DNA of 64,000 bases from Elysia chlorotica (lineage: Eukaryota; Mollusca; Gastropoda; Plakobranchidae): positions 330,048 to 394,047 of the forward strand of contig RQTK01000088.1 in assembly GCA_003991915.1 (NCBI GenBank). Direction: 5' to 3'. The notes under the pieces are model-generated. The model was not told the DNA's origin. It ran no database searches and was given only the letters and a program-made list of their open reading frames with translations. The position numbers were made by a program, and so were the translations under genes. Numbering within the stretch: the stretch's first letter is position 1; each line of letters starts with the position of its first letter. Below are positions 1-10,835 of the stretch, one piece after another.

Positions 1-66
<66 letters not shown>
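1..66. repeat. (CT)n microsatellite
   Basis: Pure CT dinucleotides from the first base, fading into CTTT-rich sequence to about 160. It continues beyond the window edge. Confidence 0.97.
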
Positions 67-71
<5 letters not shown>

Positions 72-217
72 GCTCTTTTTCTTCTTTTTCTTTCTTTCTT
101 TCTTCTTCTTTTTCTTCTTCTATTCTTCTCTTTCTCGCTCTCAATCTCCTTATTATCCCTCCCAACTCTCTATCTCTCTCCTCACTGAGACACGAATGGT
201 ACCAAAACAAAACAAAA

Positions 218-321
218 AGCGAGGATGATTTTTTAAAGTGAGGGGGGTTTTCTTTGCTGCAACTCAGGAAAAGCGAGGATGATTTTTTAAGGGGAGGGGG
301 TGTTCTTTGCTGCATCTCAGG
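218..321. repeat. Two-copy 52-bp tandem repeat
   Basis: The motif AGCGAGGATGATTTTTTAA followed by a G-rich run, then TTCTTTGCTGCA, occurs twice in direct succession with few changes. Confidence 0.8.
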
Positions 322-616
322 CGGTTAAGAATTAGATCTAGTCTATCTAACTGTTCGAAATAGGTATGTTTAAAAGCGATTGAGAAGCGAGCAATCAGAT
401 GCTGTCATTATATTGTTGCACTATAATTCTATCTAGATTTCTCTTTTGGGGGGACATGAACACCAGAATTACTCACGTCTGGATCTGACCTAGACATTTA
501 TCCATGAAGATAAATCAATATTGGTACTAGATTCAATTTTATTTTAAGCGTCAATTGGCCAATTTTCTGTGCGTGTCTCGACTAATGGGTAGAAATAACC
601 AATACCGGGGACTCTG

Positions 617-673
<57 letters not shown>

Positions 674-869
674 CTCCCGTTCTCTCTGACTTTCCACTCC
701 CAACCATAAAAAGCTACGGAACCAAGCCTCCTATTCCTGTTCCGGCCCGCTATCCACAAAACCTCTAACCTACACAGCCCCGCCGTGAAATAAGATTTGC
801 TACCTCCACTGGCTCTACTCATACGAAGAGACCAAAGCTACACTCACGCAGATTGTTGAACAATGCTAA

Positions 870-1650
870 AATGATTTAGTCAGTAGTGTCCAAAGTTCAA
901 GAAACGACGTAGACTTAGACCCCCAACGCAACATTTTAAAATTTAAAAGACCAAAATCGGACGTCTAAACCTCCTTCCTCCCTGTACTTCAACCTATTTG
1001 GAAGCTTGCATACCCCTGGCGTGATAGACTTCTTAGTTCTAGATCTCTACCCGTGCTGGTGGCATCACACCTTGGGCATGGTAGGGGCCAGATTAGATTT
1101 AGTCAGTCAGTAATGTGTCCAAAGTTCAAAAAACCACGTATATTTAAACCTCCCGACGCAACATTTTAAAACTTTAAAAGGACATAGTCGGACGTCTAAA
1201 CCTCCTTCCGCTCTGTACTTCAACAAACTTGGAAGCTTGCAAACCCCTGGCGTGCTGGGCATCTTAGTTCCAGATCTCTACCCGTGCTAGCGGCACCGGC
1301 ACCACACCTTGGGCATGGTAGGGGCCAGATAAGATTTAGTCAGTCAGTAGTGTGTCCAAAGTTCAAAGACGACGTAGGTTTAGACCTACTCCCGACGCAA
1401 CAACATTTTAGAACTTTAAAGACCATGACGATAGTCGGACGTCTAAACCTTCCTCTCTGTACTTCAACAAACTTGGAAGCTTGCAAACCAAACCCCTGGC
1501 GTGCTAGACTAGGCTTTTTAGTTCTAGATCTAGATCTCTACCCGTGCTAGCGGCACCACACCTTGGGCATGGTAGGGGCCAGATTAGATTTTGGCGTGAC
1601 AGGCGAGTGCCAAAGTTCAAAAAACCACGTATATTTAAACCTCCCGACGC
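870..1650. repeat. Tandem repeat of about 230-260 bp, about 3.3 copies
   Basis: The anchor GTCCAAAGTTCAA recurs near 887, 1114 and 1350, and a shortened form at 1608. Each unit also carries a Cys/Gly-free stretch ending ACCCGTGCTAGCGGCACC and GGGCATGGTAGGGGCC. Copies differ by short indels and substitutions. Function unknown. Confidence 0.8.
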
Positions 1651-2057
1651 AACATTGCCTCTATTCACTGTCCAAACAGGTCGTTTCCCCGAGATGAATG
1701 TGCGGGGCCGGGCTAACACTTGACATGTTGCCAGTTCGGTGAGTCCCCCCCCCTCCCTCCCCCCAGCCCAAGACGATCTTTTCATTCTGGCGATCATGTC
1801 GCGCATTTCCTTATTGCTGCCCGCGCGTATCACATCCAAGAGGGTGAGTGGAGGGTGAGTGGAGGGAGAGGGAAAGCGTGTGCTCGAAATCAGAGAGTTC
1901 TCTCACATTTCCACCGTTCCCTTTACACTTAATAATAATTATATATATTGATCCATAATAATACTATAATGTATCATTTTATCTTCGAGCTATAATTTCG
2001 TAACTCTTACTTCATTTGGTAAGTTTCACTAGTTATCTATTGAATTTATATTCTCAT

Positions 2058-2108
<51 letters not shown>

Positions 2109-2860
2109 CACTCACTCTCTCTTTCTCTCACACACTAATTTTTTTTTAATATTTAATTTTATTAAATAAGATTGGAACCGGGGGTGGGAGGATATCAAAA
2201 CACTACAATAACGACTTTTACAATAAAAAAAAAACAACACACGACTTTAAAAATTAGTTATGGCGGGGAAAAGAAGAACTGTAAGAGGAAGAGATACTAA
2301 GAGACACTGGAGGAAGGAAATTCAAGTTTATAGGGCACATTTCAGTGACATAAACGACAGGGGCACAAAGAGAGATACAGACATAAAGAGAAAGAAAAAA
2401 GAACAAAAAACAAAAACGGAATTGCACTATCTAGGAAGAAAAAAATTGACGTTCAATAAGGGTAAACCCTCTCTATCAACCCATTTTATCCCAGTGTCTA
2501 AAAAAGTTGGTAAAAACAGCAGTCCGCGATGTATCTACATCTATTTGCATTAACGATCGGATGCGTCCCAGGGTACTCCAAAAAAGACTGGATCTGTACT
2601 GATACCACTAGTAACAGAAGCACGATACTCAAGATTTCCAGCCAATAATACAAAAAAATACTGAACTGAGTTCTGACTTTTTAGTTTTGTGTTTTACGTT
2701 ATTTATTTATTTCTGTATTTTTTTTTCTTTTACCAGTGCTTAATGCTACATAGGTGTCCCATTTTATCAGGAATACTGTTGTAAAATATGTAGCTTTTTC
2801 AGGCATACTTTTTTGTCTGTGCCAGTCTGCTTTTTTGTTCTATGTCGTATTCTGAATGTT

Positions 2861-2883
2861 TTTGTTGTTGTTGTTATTGATGA

Positions 2884-2937
<54 letters not shown>
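2861..2937. repeat. (GTT)n microsatellite
   Basis: About 24 GTT units with a short GATGAT interruption near 2880. Confidence 0.97.
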
Positions 2938-3000
2938 ACCTTTTACCCTCAACTGCATTAAATATCGATTTTAACTTTTCGCTAACACACTCTCTCTATC

Positions 3001-3010
3001 TGTCTGCATG

Positions 3011-3044
<34 letters not shown>

Positions 3045-3054
3045 TGTCTGTCTT

Positions 3055-3128
<74 letters not shown>
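3001..3128. repeat. Compound CCTG/CTGT/CT microsatellite
   Basis: CCTG units at 3009-3042 pass into CTGT and then about 34 CT dinucleotides. Confidence 0.97.
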
Positions 3129-3131
<3 letters not shown>

Positions 3132-3544
3132 TACTCTCATTTCTCTCTGCCACTCAGTCTTTCCCCCTCTCACTGCCCCCTTCCGTTTGTCGTCTGTGTT
3201 TCCCCATGGGTAACCAAACTCAATGCCTCCAGAGACGTTCTTTACAATTATTTCCATGGGGGGCATTGGTTGAAAACATCGCGATTAAAGTAGCGTTTTA
3301 CTTTCTATTTTAATTTTGTGCTTGATACGAAAATAACAATAATTACAAAGATGTAGTGATAAAGATGGCATTCTGTGATAATGATGATGGCGACGACGAT
3401 AATGCATCGATGCATAAAGCATCTCAGCAGACAAAAAAAAAAAAAACACAGACACACACGAACCCTTGGAGTGAACTATAAAGTCCTGTACTAACGGAGC
3501 TTTGTCAGATGGCGGCCAGTCCCGAAAACACCTTCTCCATGCCA

Positions 3545-3782
3545 CGCCCAGCTTGTTAGACCAGCCCAAGTACAGAATTAGGAGCCTGTACTAACTAGCC
3601 TCTACTGTGTACTGTGTACTCCATAGATATATAAATAGCTATGTATAGATCTATGGTGTACTCACATCTCCCCAGCGTCCCACGGCGTCGATGGTGTTGT
3701 TCCTGCTCAGCTCGTTAGACCAATCCATGTTCAGAATTTGGTACCTGTACCACCTAGCTCCTCTACTATGAAGTATGAACCG
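3545..3782 (-). repeat. Partial copies of the 3' end of the PTB1 exon with its donor
   Basis: The segment 3657-3709 repeats the last ~44 nt of the PTB1 exon, its GTGAGTAC donor and a few intron bases (match to 3783-3835). The unit continues with ~75 bp that recur in weaker form at 3545-3656. This is a ~127-bp tandem repeat whose first member contains the real exon end. The copied piece lacks an acceptor. Confidence 0.75.
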
Positions 3783-3791
3783 TGTACTCAC

Positions 3792-3990
3792 ATCTCCCCA
3801 GCGTCCCACGGCGTCGATGGTGTTGTTCCTGCCCAGGCTGAGGTCCACGATGCACCTGTTGACGGCCTTGCTGCTGCGCTCGGGGGTGAGGTCCTCCTCG
3901 GCCACCTGCACCCAGCCCAGGGAGCGCACGGCGTAGCGGACAGCCTGCTCGCTGCTGGGGGTCCCGCCACACTCGCCGCGGGAGTTGGAC
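3792..3990 (-). CDS. APBB: FE65/APBB coding exon 7: N-terminal half of the PTB1 domain
   Basis: This 199-nt exon has acceptor CTGACCCAG/GTCCAA (phase 2) and donor GGAGAT/GTGAGT (phase 0). It encodes residues 825-891. After SNSRGECGGTPSSEQAVRY comes the diagnostic FE65 PTB1 opening: AVRSLGWVQVAEEDLTPE, then SSKAVNRCIVDLS and NNTIDAVGRWGD. Human APBB1 reads AVRSLGWVEMTEEELAPG, then SSVAVNNCIRQLS. This exon is the strongest single piece of family evidence in the window. The remaining PTB1 strands, the C-terminal helix and PTB2 are not in the window. Partial copies of both its ends lie on either side (3545-3782 and 4437-4890). Confidence 0.92.
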
Positions 3991-4016
3991 CTGGGTCAGA
4001 GGGACAGGAGGAGAGA

Positions 4017-4017
4017 G

Positions 4018-4073
<56 letters not shown>

Positions 4074-4074
4074 G
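4017..4074. repeat. (GTT)n microsatellite beside the PTB1 exon acceptor
   Basis: About 19 GTT units lie 27 bp upstream (in transcription) of the PTB1 acceptor. In sense this is an AAC tract, so it does not serve as the pyrimidine tract. A SINE head fragment abuts it. Confidence 0.95.
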
Positions 4075-4257
4075 ACTTTTTGCGTCGAAAGCCGATGTTC
4101 TAGCCCTGGACCACCGCGTACTGAGTGGGCTGAGCAAAAACGTATATATCCGACTATCAATCTGAACTAACTATTGTAATGATTTATTAGACATAGATCA
4201 CTAGACTCTTATGACGCTAAAACGAGTTCACTCTGATCTTTTCGGTGACTTGACCTG

Positions 4258-4352
4258 TTCTTAAGGGGGGCGAGGTGGTCCAGGGGTAGAACATCGGCTT
4301 CCGACGCAAAAGGTCCCGAGTTCGTTCTACCCCTAGACCACCGCGCCCCCCG
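4258..4352. mobile_element. SINE head followed by its own inverted copy
   Basis: The tRNA-like head (GAGGTGGTCCAGGGGTAGAA, through CGGCTTCCGACGCAAAAGGT, to GAGTTCG) is directly followed by TTCTACCCCTAGACCACCGC, the reverse complement of the head start. The result is a ~27-bp stem around a ~38-bp loop. A further reverse head fragment is at 4075-4121. Confidence 0.65.
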
Positions 4353-4436
4353 AGAGGAAGGAGAAATAAGAAGGGGATGAGGAGTAAGAGAAATGTCAGG
4401 AGGAGAAGGAGGAAGAAAAGGATGACATATTTGTGG

Positions 4437-4890
4437 TGTAGCGGACAGCCTGCTCGCTGCTGGGGGTCCCGCCACACTCGCCGCGGGAGTTGGACCTGGG
4501 AGGGAGGGGGAGAGAGGGAGGGGGTGTAATGATGGTGATGATGAGGAGGAGGAGGAAAAAGGATGGGGTGAGGAGGAGGTGAGAAAAACGTTCCAAGGAA
4601 GAAAAGGATGACATATTTGTGGCGTAGCGGACAGCCTGCTCGCTGCTGGGGGTTCCGCCACACTCGCCGCGAGAGTTGGACCTGGGAGGGGAAAGGAGGA
4701 GGTTAAACGTCCATTTAATCCGGTGTGGTGGAAAGAGGGGAGGGAAGTGACGATGAATATCAGTAGGAGGAAGGGGAGCTCATTAACATGGAAGAAGAGA
4801 AGGACATGATATTTGTGGCATGGCAGAGAGCCTGCTCGCTACTGGGGGAGCTGCCACACTCGAGGCTGCGGGAGTTCGATCTAGGAGGGT
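4437..4890 (-). repeat. Partial copies of the 5' end of the PTB1 exon
   Basis: Three copies, at about 4437-4500, 4621-4686 and 4815-4888, repeat the acceptor plus first ~19 codons of the PTB1 exon (SNSRGECGGTPSSEQAVRY). Spacing is 185-194 bp, with purine-rich (pyrimidine-rich in sense) DNA between. The first two are almost identical to the real exon; the third is diverged. None has the exon's 3' part or a clear donor. They lie upstream of the true exon in transcription. Confidence 0.85.
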
Positions 4891-5166
4891 AAGGGGTACG
4901 TTTACTTCTGTGTGGCGATTGCAGGTTGGTTTCTAATGAAAAAGATGAGGAAGATGAAGAGTTTGTTCAATGGTTGGCTTTGAAAAGGAGAGCTCCTGAT
5001 TAGGTAGAGGGATTTGGGTTGGGAAGAAAAGAGGGGGAAGAGTGAGAGAGAAGGAAGGGGGAAGAAGAGAAGGAGGAGGGAGAAAAAACGTTTAGGAAGA
5101 AAAGAGGAGGAGAAGGAAAAAGTAAACGGGATATAAGAAAAAGACAACAGAAGAACAAGAACTCAC

Positions 5167-5303
5167 AAGGACTGCAGTGACTTGGCCGCATACTGGAGGG
5201 CGTGACCTTCGAACTCCGCCAGGTGGCGCTCTGTGCCCGACCCGGAAGTGGCGCTGCCAGGAGTCGACGGGACGGAACCCACGGAGCTTACCGAACTGGA
5301 ACT
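5167..5303 (-). CDS. APBB: FE65/APBB coding exon 6: linker before PTB1
   Basis: This 137-nt exon has acceptor TATCTATCTCCCAG/AGTTCC (phase 0) and donor GTCCTT/GTGAGT (phase 2). It encodes residues 780-824. A Ser-rich start (SSSSVSSVGSVPSTPGSATS) is followed by ERHLAEFEGHALQYAAKSLQS. The second part parallels the segment of human APBB1 (EGTLTFPAQSLSP) just before PTB1, which supports both the family call and the exon order. A 14-nt purine/pyrimidine-biased tract precedes the acceptor. No catalytic or binding residue is expected here. Confidence 0.8.
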
Positions 5304-6059
5304 CTGGGAGATAGATACAAGGTTAGGAAAGGATGAGATAAATAGATATAATGTGAATATTTCTTTAAAGGTAATAAATCATCAGATGAAAAAGTTGAAA
5401 TGAGGCAATATAAGATATACCACTTGTACAACTCCAGTCAACGTAAGAAATTTTGTTTCAGTTCAGTGTTCTATGTTTATACAATTAAGTATACATAGCT
5501 GCACAGGTAAAGACTATTATAAAGAAAATACGAAAACAAAGCATGAGTGTGAATATGCAGACACAAACGCTTTTGGCATGTTATCATCTTAAGCAAAATA
5601 TTGTATACAGTGACAGGTACAAACAAAGGCCGACGGGGAAGGACAGAGAGAAAAAGAAGCAATTCCAATCTGGTCACCTTATAAACGGTTCAGCGACCTA
5701 GGAAGACCAAGACAAAGGTGAATTTTTCGCAGTACAAAAACACCGAAGCGGAAAAGAAACTACAGGCGTGAATGTGCTTAAGCATAAATGAACAGACATA
5801 TCGAAGACGAATCCAGCCTAAAGTTTCTCCAGACGATAGACAATCTGTCCTGGTCAACAAGGGAAAAGCGCTCGCCTCTGACAGACGCAGGCATTAGAGC
5901 GTCGCCGCTTCTGTTTTGTTCCATCAATAATTCAACTAATGGGGGGAAACAGCGTTCGAACGTGCCACGGGGGAGACTGCAAACTGGGAAGTAAGACAAA
6001 ACATTAGAGGTTTTGCGATGACGGGACCTATAGTCTGAAAGAAGACGATTTGGTACGGG

Positions 6060-6290
6060 AATCTACACCAGCGTCCCATCATGGATTTATCCGAGACTTA
6101 CGGATCCAATGAGAGGTACAAAAAATCAACGAACAGACTTATCCGAGACTTACGGATCCAATGAGAGGTAAAAAAAAAAAACAACAAAAAAAAACAAAAA
6201 CAACGACCAGACTTATCCTTTTACGGAGCCAATGAGAGCTACCTAAAACCAACGACCAGATCTATTCTAAACTACGGGGCCAATGGGAGG
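6060..6290. repeat. Degenerate ~55-bp repeat, four copies
   Basis: CCGAGACTTACGGATCCAAT and variants, followed by GAGAGGTAC and an A-rich stretch, occur at about 6088, 6140, 6205 and 6260. Related sequence occurs once near 53430 and once near 13490, so the unit belongs to a dispersed family. Confidence 0.65.
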
Positions 6291-6814
6291 TACAAACGAA
6301 ATTTCCAAGGGTCGTTATGTCACCCAATATCGTCGCGTGGGTCGCACGGCCTTTAATAGGCAGTTGTCAGCCAGTTTATTACTTAAGGTGGTACAAGGAC
6401 TTCTTTAGGTGAGGTGTCAAGACGAAGAGTGTAGACCAGACGAATTTGTACCTCACGCAATGGTGTGCGATTGTGCAGTTATAACTGCACTTAAATTATG
6501 CAATACCGGTACAATCAGGCTGCTTTGTTAGAGGTGAGCAAGCCGGATAGTACAAAGAACGTACAAAAATAACATATAACCTTACGTCTTCTACTGCTAC
6601 AGTAAATGGCATGTCAAAGGTGTAAAAGTTCAACAGTGGATGGTCGCAGAGGGTATTAAACTAGGTTGGCATGTTTTGGCCATGACTACGTTGATCTTGA
6701 AACCTGACTTTGACAAACAATTACATTCACTAACGCTGCTGTTGCGTTCAAGTTAAAAAAGGCTAAGGTGCAAGCATGTGACCAAAAAAGAATGAATAGT
6801 TTCAAGTTCACAAT

Positions 6815-6817
<3 letters not shown>

Positions 6818-6873
<56 letters not shown>
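6818..6873. repeat. (CT)n microsatellite
   Basis: A pure CT tract of about 28 units. Confidence 0.97.
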
Positions 6874-6876
<3 letters not shown>

Positions 6877-7174
6877 GTGGGGTTAAAAAACCTCTCATTT
6901 ATCTCTTTCTCTGTTAATCTCTCCATTATGTCTTTTGAGATCTAGCATCGCGACATTTATACACACGCATTTCATTTTATTTTTCATGACATTCAATTTT
7001 CTTTTTCTTCGTATGGCTATGGATCCCACCTCCACTCCTTACACTAACGTGGGAGGATCAAAGCTAACTAAGCTTTGATAATAGATCCAAGCCAAAAGCC
7101 TTAGGACAGTAAGGCAGAACACTGGTGTCAGCTTAGACATACTTTATAATAATTAGATTTGTACTTAATCTACG

Positions 7175-7350
7175 CTTAGGAGAACAGAGTGGTAGAGCTC
7201 TGGCTTTATATTCGGGATGTCTCCGGTTTGATTCTACGATCTGTTAAAATAATTGTATTTGTCGGACTTAGTCATTATAACGTGATCAGCTGAGACAAAA
7301 GCCATGGCATCCCAATCTGCTTGTGTGGCAATAATTAAATGTCAGACATT
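7175..7350 (+). mobile_element. Diverged SINE with tRNA-like head
   Basis: GAGTGGTAGAGCTCTGGCTT and CCGGTTTGATTCTACG resemble A and B boxes. The body follows with GAGACAAAAGCCATGGCATC and TGTGTGGCAATAATTAAATG. Confidence 0.55.
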
Positions 7351-7616
7351 AATCTTAGAACCCTTACACAAAATGGTCTAGTTGCTGACGTCGGACGTCA
7401 CAAAGAAACCAAAAAAAGTAAACAAGCATCATAAGAGCTATACAGAAATAGAACGCGTAGGGAGTTGTTTGAATTTGCTGGTGTTAATTACCAAAATTGT
7501 AGATGTATTATGTCTATGTCCATGACGTACAAAAAAATTATTAAAAAGTTTACGCCTTTAAAAAAAAAAGAGGGGGGGGGGGATTTCGGTGAGTAAATAT
7601 GCCAAGAAAAAAACAT

Positions 7617-7620
<4 letters not shown>

Positions 7621-7692
<72 letters not shown>
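7621..7692. repeat. (GA)n microsatellite
   Basis: A pure GA tract of about 36 units, opposite in strand to its CT neighbours at 6818. Confidence 0.97.
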
Positions 7693-7697
<5 letters not shown>

Positions 7698-9321
7698 GGG
7701 GCGAAGTAGGATTTAAGTAATCTGCACGGGAAGATAATTCAATAATTATCAACGAAAAAGAACGTTGTGATACCGTAACAGCTACCAAAAAAACAATTTT
7801 TTATACTCTTAATCGCGCCTAGGTACTAGTGTGGACATTGACATTGGCAGCGGCTTACTGGAATTAGATTGACCACCCTGATGCCCTTTTCTATCATGTT
7901 CAGGCTAATTGATTGCCTATACGTCTTATAAATCGCACATTCTTCATCATTACTACAGGGAGGATACCCAGTAAGCACTGTGGTACCTTGTGAGGCGGTT
8001 GGTTCCTCATTTGTCCTCGGAGAGCTGTAAATCACCCTCACTACTCATCTAGGCCGCAGTTTAACTAATGAAAACCAAAGTTCTTTTGCATGTTGATTGA
8101 TGCTATGCGAGATAGAGAGAGATAGAGAGAGAGCGGAGTCTCTCTCTCTCTCTCTCTCTCTCTCACAAACACACACACACGCACATTAATTTTGCTCTAT
8201 GTTTATGACTTTGTGTGTGCATGTGTATGTGTGCGTCTATTTCTGCCTTTTTCTCTCTAACCATGTCTATGTCTCTCTTCTTCATCTCTTTCACTATCCC
8301 TCCATCTCTGTCCCTCCCTGGGTGCCTCCCACCCCTATCTCTATCTCGAGCTAGCTATCTATCACATCTCTCTATCCCTTTTTTCTGTAGCACTCTATCT
8401 CTACCTGTCCCAACAAACACATAAACAGCCACTGACCATGATAAGACCATCAAAAGGTTTCACAGAAAGAACTGGAGAAAGGAGGTACAATTATGGCGAC
8501 ATCTCTATTCCTCAAATCATAAGACTCTAAACCACCAATCGGAAGACGAAGAATCTGACAAACCAATCTTTTTTTCCAATACAATCGATAATTCAAACGG
8601 CTTGCAAGGGATAAAACCAAATAAAAAGGTGATTCACTAACAAAATCGGGTTTCCGAATAAAGCTCATCTTGTGAATAATTTCGAAATTTTAATTTAAAA
8701 GTAATTTGTTAAAGAACTAATCGATAATATTAATCTTATTTCACAAGTTCTTTCATCTTACCAAACTGTAACCGGGGGTCCAATAAATGCAGAGGGTGGA
8801 ATAAGGAACTAAAAGAGGAGTGGTTGTGTAGTGAAAACGTTAGGAAATTTTCGATTTCGAACTAACGAAAATTCAAAGTAAGGAGATAATTTTAGGCGCT
8901 AGATAATTGTGTAATAAATGTTTTAGCTCATGTCCTGTTATCATTAATTATTAACTTATCGTCCCCTAAGCTTCACAATCTGCGGCGGCGATAAGGAGGT
9001 CAGCTTCATGACAACATGACACGGGCAGCATTGGTCAGCTTTTGGTCCACAAAACTTGCTTCGGAGAAACGCGTGACTCTTAGTATAACGTTTCTTACGT
9101 AAAATGAAAGGCGCAATACGGCGACAGGCCCCAAGAGTGTTCATGGAAGATCGGGAACTAGGTCGTTCAAATTTTAGTGACAGTCAGACACCGATACAAT
9201 CATTAGAGAAAAAGACAACGCGGCGGTAAGAGCAGGAATCGGACCCTCAATCTTCGAATTGGAAGTCATACTTGGAAAACTGCGGTGGTAATAATTAATG
9301 GTAATGGGTTTTTGCGTAACT

Positions 9322-9430
9322 TCCAACGTCAGCACTTTATTGGCTATATTGTGGACGGGCCTCAAAACTAACGTCTGACAAGAGTACAGAGACAGTGCGG
9401 GGATACCACGATTCTCTCTAAGCTGATCAG
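9322..9430 (-). mobile_element. SINE tail fragment
   Basis: CCAACGTCAGCACTTTATTG, GTGGACGGGCCTCAAAACTA and GCGGGGATACCACGATTCTC match the family in reverse. Confidence 0.6.
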
Positions 9431-9939
9431 GAAAACGGCGCTCTGTTGCTTACTTATTCATTTCTCCGACGAACCGCTTCTTTATTATCAAGTTTATGGC
9501 AAAATATCATGTATTAAATGCCAGTAGAGAAGCAACTACACAAAACAAATTGTAATCCCGAATTCATCCGAGCAACGATCTCCCTGACTGTCTTCACATA
9601 AACTGAATTAAGTGGTTCTCGGACGTCTGGTTGCTCATTTGGTCGAGTGATACTGCTGAATTAACCATAAAATGGTGCTCTATCTTTTATTAACAAAATG
9701 CCGGCTGCTTCCACGGGGCTCTTCGAAAAATGAAGGCAATTTAAAGACTAATTCAAATATTTACTTCGAATGATATTGCTATGTAAAGTTTAAAATAGGA
9801 TTAATCTCAATATATTTTACTTGAACCTCTATCAGGCCGACGTTTCATGGTATAAAGGCTTTTATATTAAGATAGATAGGCATTTAGAGCAACTGAAACA
9901 TCTAAACCGTTAATTAAGAGCGTTAATTTTTGCGGAAAA

Positions 9940-10372
9940 TACACGTGTAACTATCTAACCAGAGACTGTAAATACATGTGTAACTATCTAACCAGAGACT
10001 GTAAATACATGTGTAACTATCTAACCAGAGACTGTAAATACATGTGTAACTATCTAACCAGGGACTATATAGATTTGTGTAACTATCTAACCAGGGACTC
10101 TAAATATATGTGTAACTATGTAACCAGAGACTGTAAATACATGTGTAACTATCTAACCAGGGACTCTAAATATATGTGTAACTATGTAACCAGAGACTGT
10201 AAATACATGTGTAACTATCTAACCAGGGACTCTAAATATATGTGTAACTATGTAACCAGAGACTGTAAATACATGTGTAACTATCTAACCAGAGACTGTA
10301 AATACATGTGTAACTATGTAACCAGAGACTGTAAATACATGTGTAACTATCTAACCAGGGACTCTATCAGTA
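9940..10372. repeat. 33-bp minisatellite, about 13 copies
   Basis: The unit TGTGTAACTATCTAACCAGA plus 13 more bases repeats head to tail. Since 33 is a multiple of three, one plus-strand frame stays open for 134 codons (MCNYLTRDCKY repeats), which I regard as a by-product. Units alternate between CTATCTAACC and CTATGTAACC forms, giving a 66-bp higher-order period. It lies inside a FE65 intron just downstream of the WW exon. It stops where a SINE fragment begins. Confidence 0.9.
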
Positions 10373-10531
10373 TAATGTGACCGGCTGAGACAGGAGTCAT
10401 GGTATCCCCGCCCTGTCTCGTGTGTGGCAGCACATAAAATTGTCAGACGTCCGTCTTGGGGCCCGTCCACAATATAGCCTATATAGTGCTGCTGTTGGAC
10501 GTTAAACCAACCCCACCAACCAACCAACCAT
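10365..10531 (+). mobile_element. tRNA-derived SINE, 5'-truncated copy
   Basis: Body and tail of the commonest dispersed element here are present: GACAGGAGTCATGGTATCCC, then GTGTGGCAGCACATAAAATT, then TGTTGGACGTTAAACCAACC and an ACCA-repeat tail. The tRNA-like head is missing. It abuts the 33-bp minisatellite and lies 60 bp from the WW exon's donor. Confidence 0.7.
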
Positions 10532-10590
10532 AATTATGTAACCTAAGACTATAGATTTCACACACGGGTGTAACTATATAGTGTACTCAC

Positions 10591-10715
10591 CGACTCTGAG
10601 GTGAGGCTCACTGAGCGCGGCGAGCAGAGCGCTGGACCGTCTGGTGGAGCAGGCGGTGGAGGGTCTCTCTGGATGGTCCCGCTCTTCACGTGCCAGTAGT
10701 ACGGCCCGTCCTCGT
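10591..10715 (-). CDS. APBB: FE65/APBB coding exon 5: second half of the WW domain
   Basis: This 125-nt exon has acceptor GTTTCCCCCAG/ACGAGG and donor GAGTCG/GTGAGT. It encodes residues 738-779, beginning DEDGPYYWHVKSGTIQRDPP. The YYWH core matches the central strand of FE65 WW domains (human APBB1 TYYWHIPTGT). The usual second conserved Trp (TQWEPP in APBB1) is Arg here (IQRDPP). The proline-rich tail PPPPAPPDGPAL could bind SH3 or WW domains or fold back. Of five similar acceptor-plus-exon copies in 10.6-11.4 kb, this is the only one with a full exon and a strong donor, and it is the one furthest downstream in transcription. Confidence 0.88.
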
Positions 10716-10835
10716 CTGGGGGAAACACAGGGCATACATAATGTCAGTACAGTGTGTCTTTATTTACTAGTAGGTAAGACAGGTGATGTTATGACAGGAA
10801 GGAGAGAAGGAAAAGGCCGTATGGTAGAGCAGGGG

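Larger units (their letters stand above)
1..3544 (-). other. Intron downstream of the PTB1 exon
   Basis: No coding exon was recognised here. The stretch holds CT tracts at 1-66, 619-670 and 2058-2105, a two-copy 52-bp repeat at 218-321, a ~240-bp tandem repeat at 870-1650, GTT repeats at 2861-2937, and a CCTG/CTGT/CT compound tract at 3001-3128. The 1660-2040 and 2110-2860 segments show nothing beyond plain AT-rich sequence. Confidence 0.7.
5304..10590 (-). other. Intron between the linker and WW exons
   Basis: This 5.3 kb stretch has no supported exon. It contains degenerate ~55-bp repeats at 6060-6290, CT/GA tracts at 6818-6873 and 7621-7692, a GA/CT inverted tract at 8103-8164, SINE-like fragments at 7175-7350, 9322-9430 and 10365-10531, and the 33-bp minisatellite at 9940-10372. 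The parts 5304-6050 and 8165-9170 are otherwise featureless to me. Confidence 0.7.

Noticed and set aside
1284-1932. Open frames on both strands in the 1.3-1.9 kb region
   Set aside because: They run through a ~240-bp tandem repeat and show no conserved protein features.
9940-10372. CRISPR-like array of short repeats
   Set aside because: Units are contiguous with no unique spacers and lie in an animal intron.
9976-10380. 134-codon plus-strand open frame with Cys repeats
   Set aside because: It arises from a 33-bp minisatellite whose length is divisible by three. No start context, splice border or homology supports a protein.
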